Part shown: piece by piece, positions 6,734-9,638 of the stretch
How positions within the stretch are numbered: the first letter of the stretch is position 1
Layout of the letters: each line of letters opens with the position of its first letter
Assembly: GCA_937890045.1 (NCBI GenBank)
Contig: CALBXV010000047.1
Coordinates: 1 to 9,638 of the forward strand
Source of the DNA: an uncultured archaeon
GTDB taxonomy: Archaea > Thermoproteota > Nitrososphaeria > Nitrososphaerales > CALBXV01
Reading direction: 5' to 3'
DNA: 9,638 nt
Made by a program: the position numbers and the translations under genes
The notes under the pieces: generated by a model
What the model was told of the DNA's origin: nothing
The model's database searches: none
Seen by the model: the letters and a program-made list of their open reading frames with translations, nothing else

Positions 6734-7187
6734 TTAAAACCTCTTTAAATTCTTTTGGTAAAACGATTGGCTCTAAAAATACTTGTGATTTTCTAGCCTC
6801 TTTATAATCATACGTTCTATAAACTAAAAATTTATTTAAATATCTTTTTATCTTTTTATAAATCGCCGGTCTTGCTCCTCTTACACCAACACCTTTTATA
6901 TTTACTCTATAAATATCATTATCTATATCTATAATTTTTACTTCACCTATTCGTTCTAAGATTTGAACAAGTATTGGTTTATTTCTAATAGTAGGTACAA
7001 TTCCTCTACTTTCTAATTTTAAACCAATTAAATGAAATGTTTTAGTAGTATCTTTTCTTTTATAAGGCATTCTTGGATTCAATACAAGTAATGTAGTCAA
7101 ATACCCTGCTGTGCCTTTTCCCGTATATCGGAAAGATATAATATCACCAGGTTTTACTTTACCCCAAGTATATACTTGTTTAGGCAT
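6702..7187 (-). CDS. Small phage-type protein of unknown function
   Basis: The 161-residue basic protein is rich in predicted beta strands. It starts with a VKPGDIISFRYTGKG segment (11-25) and a hydrophobic strand, LTTLLVLNPRMP (30-41). These are followed by FHLIGLKLE (51-59) and a lysine/arginine-rich stretch (VRGARPAIYKKIKRYLNKF at 102-120). The pattern of a GD-ISFxY opening, an L-V-LNPR strand and an H-GL-L strand recalls uncharacterised proteins next to structural genes in T4-like marine phages. That is my recollection, not a search result. No catalytic motif or membrane segment is seen. The start ATG overlaps the stop of the zinc-ribbon gene by 8 bp and has no clear ribosome site, so it is probably made by translational coupling. 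The pair 6702-7187 and 7180-7629 probably works together. Confidence 0.75.
   Translation of the reverse strand: MPKQVYTWGKVKPGDIISFRYTGKGTAGYLTTLLVLNPRMPYKRKDTTKTFHLIGLKLESRGIVPTIRNKPILVQILERIGEVKIIDIDNDIYRVNIKGVGVRGARPAIYKKIKRYLNKFLVYRTYDYKEARKSQVFLEPIVLPKEFKEVLIEDFLRDYSS
6740..6746 (-). promoter_or_regulatory. Shine-Dalgarno site that decides the TTG start of the GT2 gene
   Basis: The minus strand reads AAAGAGGTTTTAATTGAAG. The AAAGAGG lies 6 bases before TTG at 6733 and inside the coding sequence of the upstream gene. No ATG in frame gives the full GT2 N-terminus, so this site decides the start. Confidence 0.75.
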
Positions 7188-7629
7188 CTGGTTTAATGTC
7201 TCTAGTTATTCCCATTTTTTTACAGGCCTCAATGAATTCATATTGTCCAAACTTTTTTGCATTTTCAACATCAAGTCTCTGACTATAATTATCATATTTA
7301 GACTGTTCTTCTTCGGGAATGTCTATTACTTTAGCATATCTCCAACCCCAATTTTTCTTTGTCCCCTCTGGGAAAATTATTCCCAAAGTTCCCATATTAA
7401 TTACTGCTGGAAACCAAGTTATGTTTCTCTTTTTATCCAAAAATTTTAAATCCTGCACAAGTTTTGGTGAACTTTTAAGATTTTCAATCAATCTTAAACT
7501 CTCCGTTTCATACCGTGAATCACTCATAAATCCACACTTAAAACACAAAAATGAACTAAACTCTTTTTGTATTTCTTCAAAACAATGATCCACATCAAAA
7601 CAAACAGGACAATCTATTACTCTTTCCAT
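7180..7629 (-). CDS. Small zinc-ribbon protein, phage-type, unknown function
   Basis: The 149-residue protein carries a four-cysteine zinc ribbon at its N-terminus: C7-P-V-C10 and C29-F-K-C32. A conserved-looking core follows: ITWFPAVINMGTLGIIFPEG at 70-89, then WGWRYAKVIDIPEEEQSKY at 94-112 and FGQYEFIEACKKMGI at 127-141. The order F-P-x-x-I-N, G-x-x-F-P-x-G, W-x-W, I-P-E-E-E and a closing F-x-E-A helix resembles uncharacterised proteins of marine T4-like phages (recollection, not a search). Such small ribbons may bind nucleic acid or protein, but no function can be assigned. The start at 7629 has an AAGGAT site at 7635-7640, which also covers the last codon and stop of the upstream EF-hand gene. 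It overlaps the next gene by 8 bp. Confidence 0.78.
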   Translation of the reverse strand: MERVIDCPVCFDVDHCFEEIQKEFSSFLCFKCGFMSDSRYETESLRLIENLKSSPKLVQDLKFLDKKRNITWFPAVINMGTLGIIFPEGTKKNWGWRYAKVIDIPEEEQSKYDNYSQRLDVENAKKFGQYEFIEACKKMGITRDIKPDA

Positions 7630-7638
7630 ATCTAATCC

Positions 7639-7851
7639 TTATTTCAGTATAGCCTGTAGCGCCATAGCACCACCTACTATTGTACCATAAAATAATATAA
7701 GTACTATTACAGCTGACAAAGCTTCCCACCAGTCAACTTTTTTATTTCTATTTATATCTGGTATTGGAAAGAATATTTCATACCAATCTATTCTTTTATT
7801 CCTATTCCAATCAAAAATAGATATTAACTTTTTCTTTAATGATTCTTTCAT
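7639..7851 (-). CDS. 70-residue membrane protein with two EF-hand-type calcium loops
   Basis: Two 12-residue loops match the EF-hand consensus at every ligand position. Residues 14-25 are D-W-N-R-N-K-R-I-D-W-Y-E, and residues 32-43 are D-I-N-R-N-K-K-V-D-W-W-E (D1, N3, N5, I/V8, D9, E12). They lie 18 residues apart, much closer than the loops of a normal paired EF-hand and with no room for full flanking helices, so they look like a tandem repeat of about 54 bp. A hydrophobic segment at about 46-67 (VIVLILFYGTIVGGAMALQA) is a single membrane helix, and the N-terminus (MKESLKKK) is basic. There is no signal peptide, so the loops would face the cytoplasm or the inner side of a virion membrane contact. 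Known small phage membrane proteins include holins and spanins, but nothing here proves either. The ATG at 7851 follows the glycosyltransferase stop by two bases. Confidence 0.82.
   Translation of the reverse strand: MKESLKKKLISIFDWNRNKRIDWYEIFFPIPDINRNKKVDWWEALSAVIVLILFYGTIVGGAMALQAILK
7723..7812 (-). repeat. Tandem 54-bp coding repeat encoding the two EF-hand loops
   Basis: The two loop units (7777-7812 and 7723-7758) encode D-x-N-R-N-K-(R/K)-(I/V)-D-W-(Y/W)-E, identical at 8 of 12 positions with mostly conservative differences. The period is 18 codons. It is seen directly as repeated amino-acid pattern. At DNA level the copies have diverged, so the duplication is not recent. Confidence 0.65.
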
Positions 7852-7853
7852 AA

Positions 7854-9185
7854 CTACACTCTTTTTAATTTTGGTAATTTGATTTTGGGTGCCTTGTTTT
7901 CATTAGTTTTTTTAAGTTTTGGTAAATTCAACTCAACCTCTTTTGGAAATTCAGGAACATTATCGTCAAGAATTTTACCAAATTTTTTAGTCATTGTATC
8001 TAAAGAAAACTTACCTTTATTAACTATTCCTAATTTTTTTGCACTTAAAGTATATTTTTTATAATTAACGTACACATCTTTAATTGTATTGGAGGCTTCC
8101 ATATAATTTGCAGTAAACCATTCGGCCCCATCAACCCAAATATTTTCTTGAAAAGAATCCTTTTCAACTCTACTCATACTACCACCAAGTAAAATAGCTT
8201 GATCTGGATGTAAAAAATCGCAATGTCCACTCCATCCTGGTGCTATTACAGGTTTCTCTGAAATCGTTGCCTCAAGTAATGGCCTACCAAATCCCTCTCC
8301 GTGAGTTAATGTTACGTGTGCTTTAACTTTAGGATGATTATATAATTCATTCATTTCTATATCAGTAAAATCTCCATGTAACAAATAAATACTTGGTAAA
8401 TCTCCTTTTACAGAATTTTTAATATGTTGTATTTTTTCTAAAATATCTTCTCTATCTAACACAGAAAGTGTAGCACCACTTGTTTTCATAACTAATGCTG
8501 GTTTTACTGGTTTATTTTTAAATGTTTCAAGAAAAACTTTTATTAACATACCAGTATCTTTTCTATCTACTCCCAAACCACCTTGTAGCCAATGTCCAAC
8601 ATACAAAAAACAAAACTTCTCCTCTATTTTTTCAAACTCATCTACCAATTCTTTTGAAAATTCTTTTGTTTTTTTGAATATAGTCGAATCAACTCCTTCA
8701 AAAAGAACTTCAATTGGTTTTTCAACAGATAATTCTCCTATTTTTTCTTGTGTTTGATCATTTAAAGAATCAAACTTTGTTGATAACATAACTTCTTTTA
8801 CAAAATTAGAAGGAACAATATTTAAATCCATTCTATTCATGCCTTGTATCCAATCTGATGGACATACTGTTGTTTCTACTCCAGCAGTAATACCTATATT
8901 ATATTTACCCACAGTACTGAATTCATTAGGAATTACGATATGAATATGAACCTCTGGTTGTTTTGGTAAATCTGGGGCATCCAATAATCTATCCACTATT
9001 GGTTTATCATTCTCATCATTTGGATCTAATGCATTCATTGGTGTGTTGCCCCAACGAACTGGCCAAATTTTTACATCAAATCTATCAAGCTTAATAAGCG
9101 ACCTACAAATATCTCTACTATGAGATCCATATCCGCTCCTTGTTGCAACAGGTGCTGTAACTAAACATAAAGGTTTATCACTCAT
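7854..9185 (-). CDS. GT-B glycosyltransferase (GT4-like) with lysine-rich C-terminal tail
   Basis: The 443-residue protein has the two-domain GT-B layout. The N-terminal half opens with LCLVTAPVATRSGYGSHSRD (6-25), whose GYG loop fits acceptor/donor binding. NIVPSNFVKEVML at 122-134 and IEVLFEGVDSTIF at 158-170 (compare V-x-x-G-V-D) end the first domain. In the second domain KFCFLYVGHW (190-199) starts the donor half, and HGEGFGRPLLEA at 295-306 holds the retaining-enzyme E-x7-E pair (E297, E305). KPVIAPGWSGHCDFL at 311-325 follows as the usual small-residue turn. After about residue 415 the sequence turns into a basic tail with two LPKLK copies (421-425 and 438-442). The ATG at 9185 has a TAGGAG site that overlaps the previous gene's stop. 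The gene ends in TAG. The donor sugar is unknown. Confidence 0.9.
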   Translation of the reverse strand: MSDKPLCLVTAPVATRSGYGSHSRDICRSLIKLDRFDVKIWPVRWGNTPMNALDPNDENDKPIVDRLLDAPDLPKQPEVHIHIVIPNEFSTVGKYNIGITAGVETTVCPSDWIQGMNRMDLNIVPSNFVKEVMLSTKFDSLNDQTQEKIGELSVEKPIEVLFEGVDSTIFKKTKEFSKELVDEFEKIEEKFCFLYVGHWLQGGLGVDRKDTGMLIKVFLETFKNKPVKPALVMKTSGATLSVLDREDILEKIQHIKNSVKGDLPSIYLLHGDFTDIEMNELYNHPKVKAHVTLTHGEGFGRPLLEATISEKPVIAPGWSGHCDFLHPDQAILLGGSMSRVEKDSFQENIWVDGAEWFTANYMEASNTIKDVYVNYKKYTLSAKKLGIVNKGKFSLDTMTKKFGKILDDNVPEFPKEVELNLPKLKKTNENKAPKIKLPKLKRV

Positions 9186-9190
9186 ATTTT

Positions 9191-9196
9191 CTCCTA
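9191..9196 (-). promoter_or_regulatory. Shine-Dalgarno site of the GT4-like gene, overlapping the upstream TAG stop
   Basis: The minus strand reads ACTTAGGAGAAAATATG. The TAG stop of the preceding glycosyltransferase is built into the AGGAG site, which lies about 6 bases from the ATG at 9185. It confirms both the stop and the start. Confidence 0.75.
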
Positions 9197-9638
9197 AGTT
9201 TTATACATTGTATAACGTTTTCTTGGTTTCCACATTTCAAATCCTTTATCCATCTGATCAATAAAATTTTGAGACATTTTTTTAGCAGTCATCATTGATA
9301 TATCACTGCAAACAAACTCATATCCCGCCATTCCACACTCATTTCTTTTTTCCACATCCATATCATACCAATATCTTATAGCATCTGCTGCATCCTCATA
9401 ATCACATCTATCATCGAAAATATATGGTGTTGGTATTGAACCTACCAATGATCTATTTGATGGCCAAACTGGATATACCCATTCACCCCAAGTTAAATCC
9501 TCATTATTTTTCCATTTTTTATGGTCATGTAATGACTGTATTTCACTATAATCATTTTCATCTAAATGTTTTCCTTTATACTTAAACCCACATTGGTCTT
9601 GTAATCCACCAGTAACATTTACTATAATAGGTGTCCCT
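9194..9638 (-). CDS. Glycosyltransferase, C-terminal part (cut by window edge)
   Basis: The reading frame is open from the right edge of the window to a TAG at 9194, giving the last 147 residues. They begin GTPIIVNVTGGLQDQCGF, which matches the donor-binding segment of GT4-type enzymes (A/L-G-x-P-I-x-V-x-x-x-G-G-L-x-D-x). The sequence passes through a tryptophan-rich insert (WGEWVYPVWPSNRSLVGSIP at about 50-69) before the closing helices (DYEDAADAIRYWYD, then DVEKRNECGMAGYEFV). A TTG at 9448 could be mistaken for a start, but coding with clear family similarity continues upstream of it, so it is internal. The N-terminal half and the E-x7-E region lie outside the window. The gene is immediately followed by a second GT-B gene. 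Their roles may be successive sugar additions (inference). Confidence 0.85.
   Translation of the reverse strand, partial: GTPIIVNVTGGLQDQCGFKYKGKHLDENDYSEIQSLHDHKKWKNNEDLTWGEWVYPVWPSNRSLVGSIPTPYIFDDRCDYEDAADAIRYWYDMDVEKRNECGMAGYEFVCSDISMMTAKKMSQNFIDQMDKGFEMWKPRKRYTMYKT

Noticed and set aside
9194..9448. An 84-residue gene starting at 9448
   Set aside because: The start would be TTG with no ribosome site, and the same frame continues upstream to the window edge with clear glycosyltransferase sequence (GTPIIVNVTGGLQDQ). It is the tail of a larger gene.
1..9638. tRNA, rRNA, CRISPR arrays, insertion sequences, attachment sites
   Set aside because: I saw no cloverleaf-type sequence, no regularly spaced repeats, no transposase frame and no flanking inverted repeats. 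Coding density leaves almost no space for them.

Overview
The window is AT-rich, and every supported gene lies on the minus strand in one tightly packed unidirectional run. Most junctions overlap by 4-32 bp (ATGA or similar) or are separated by only a few bases. The longest non-coding gap is about 66 bp. No rRNA, tRNA, CRISPR array, IS element or terminator hairpin was seen. The compactness, the strand uniformity, several glycosyltransferases of types common in marine tailed phages, and two small genes (6702-7187 and 7180-7629) that resemble uncharacterised proteins of T4-like marine phages all suggest a large tailed phage or prophage of an AT-rich, probably aquatic host. No terminase, capsid or polymerase gene is present, so that assignment is an inference.

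Reading in the direction of transcription (right to left): a glycosyltransferase C-terminus cut by the window edge (9194-9638); a complete GT-B glycosyltransferase (7854-9185); a 70-residue membrane protein with two perfect EF-hand-type calcium loops (7639-7851); a zinc-ribbon protein (7180-7629); a small unrecognised protein, probably phage (6702-7187); a short family 2 glycosyltransferase starting with TTG (6101-6733); two divergent glycosyltransferase-like proteins (5079-6104 and 4075-5082); a polysaccharide-deacetylase-like protein (3336-4073); a 14-codon micro-ORF (3295-3339); a metallo-beta-lactamase-fold plus Rieske protein related to CMP-N-acetylneuraminate hydroxylase (1705-3285); a glycosyltransferase-like/methyltransferase fusion (332-1708); and the start of an NAD-dependent sugar epimerase/dehydratase (1-265).

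Together these look like a glycan-building and glycan-decorating cassette. It has a nucleotide-sugar modifier, a possible sugar hydroxylase, a deacetylase, a methyltransferase and up to six glycosyltransferases, with three small virion- or membrane-type genes embedded in it. The acceptor could be the host surface polysaccharide or a virion protein; the sequence does not decide.

The most distinctive points are: (1) the CMAH-like enzyme, whose Rieske domain is C-terminal rather than N-terminal as in animal CMAH; (2) a short in-frame duplication of its N-terminal motif, left as a micro-ORF upstream and suggesting a recombination scar; (3) the higher GC seen in sampled parts of that gene; and (4) the tiny double-EF-hand membrane protein.
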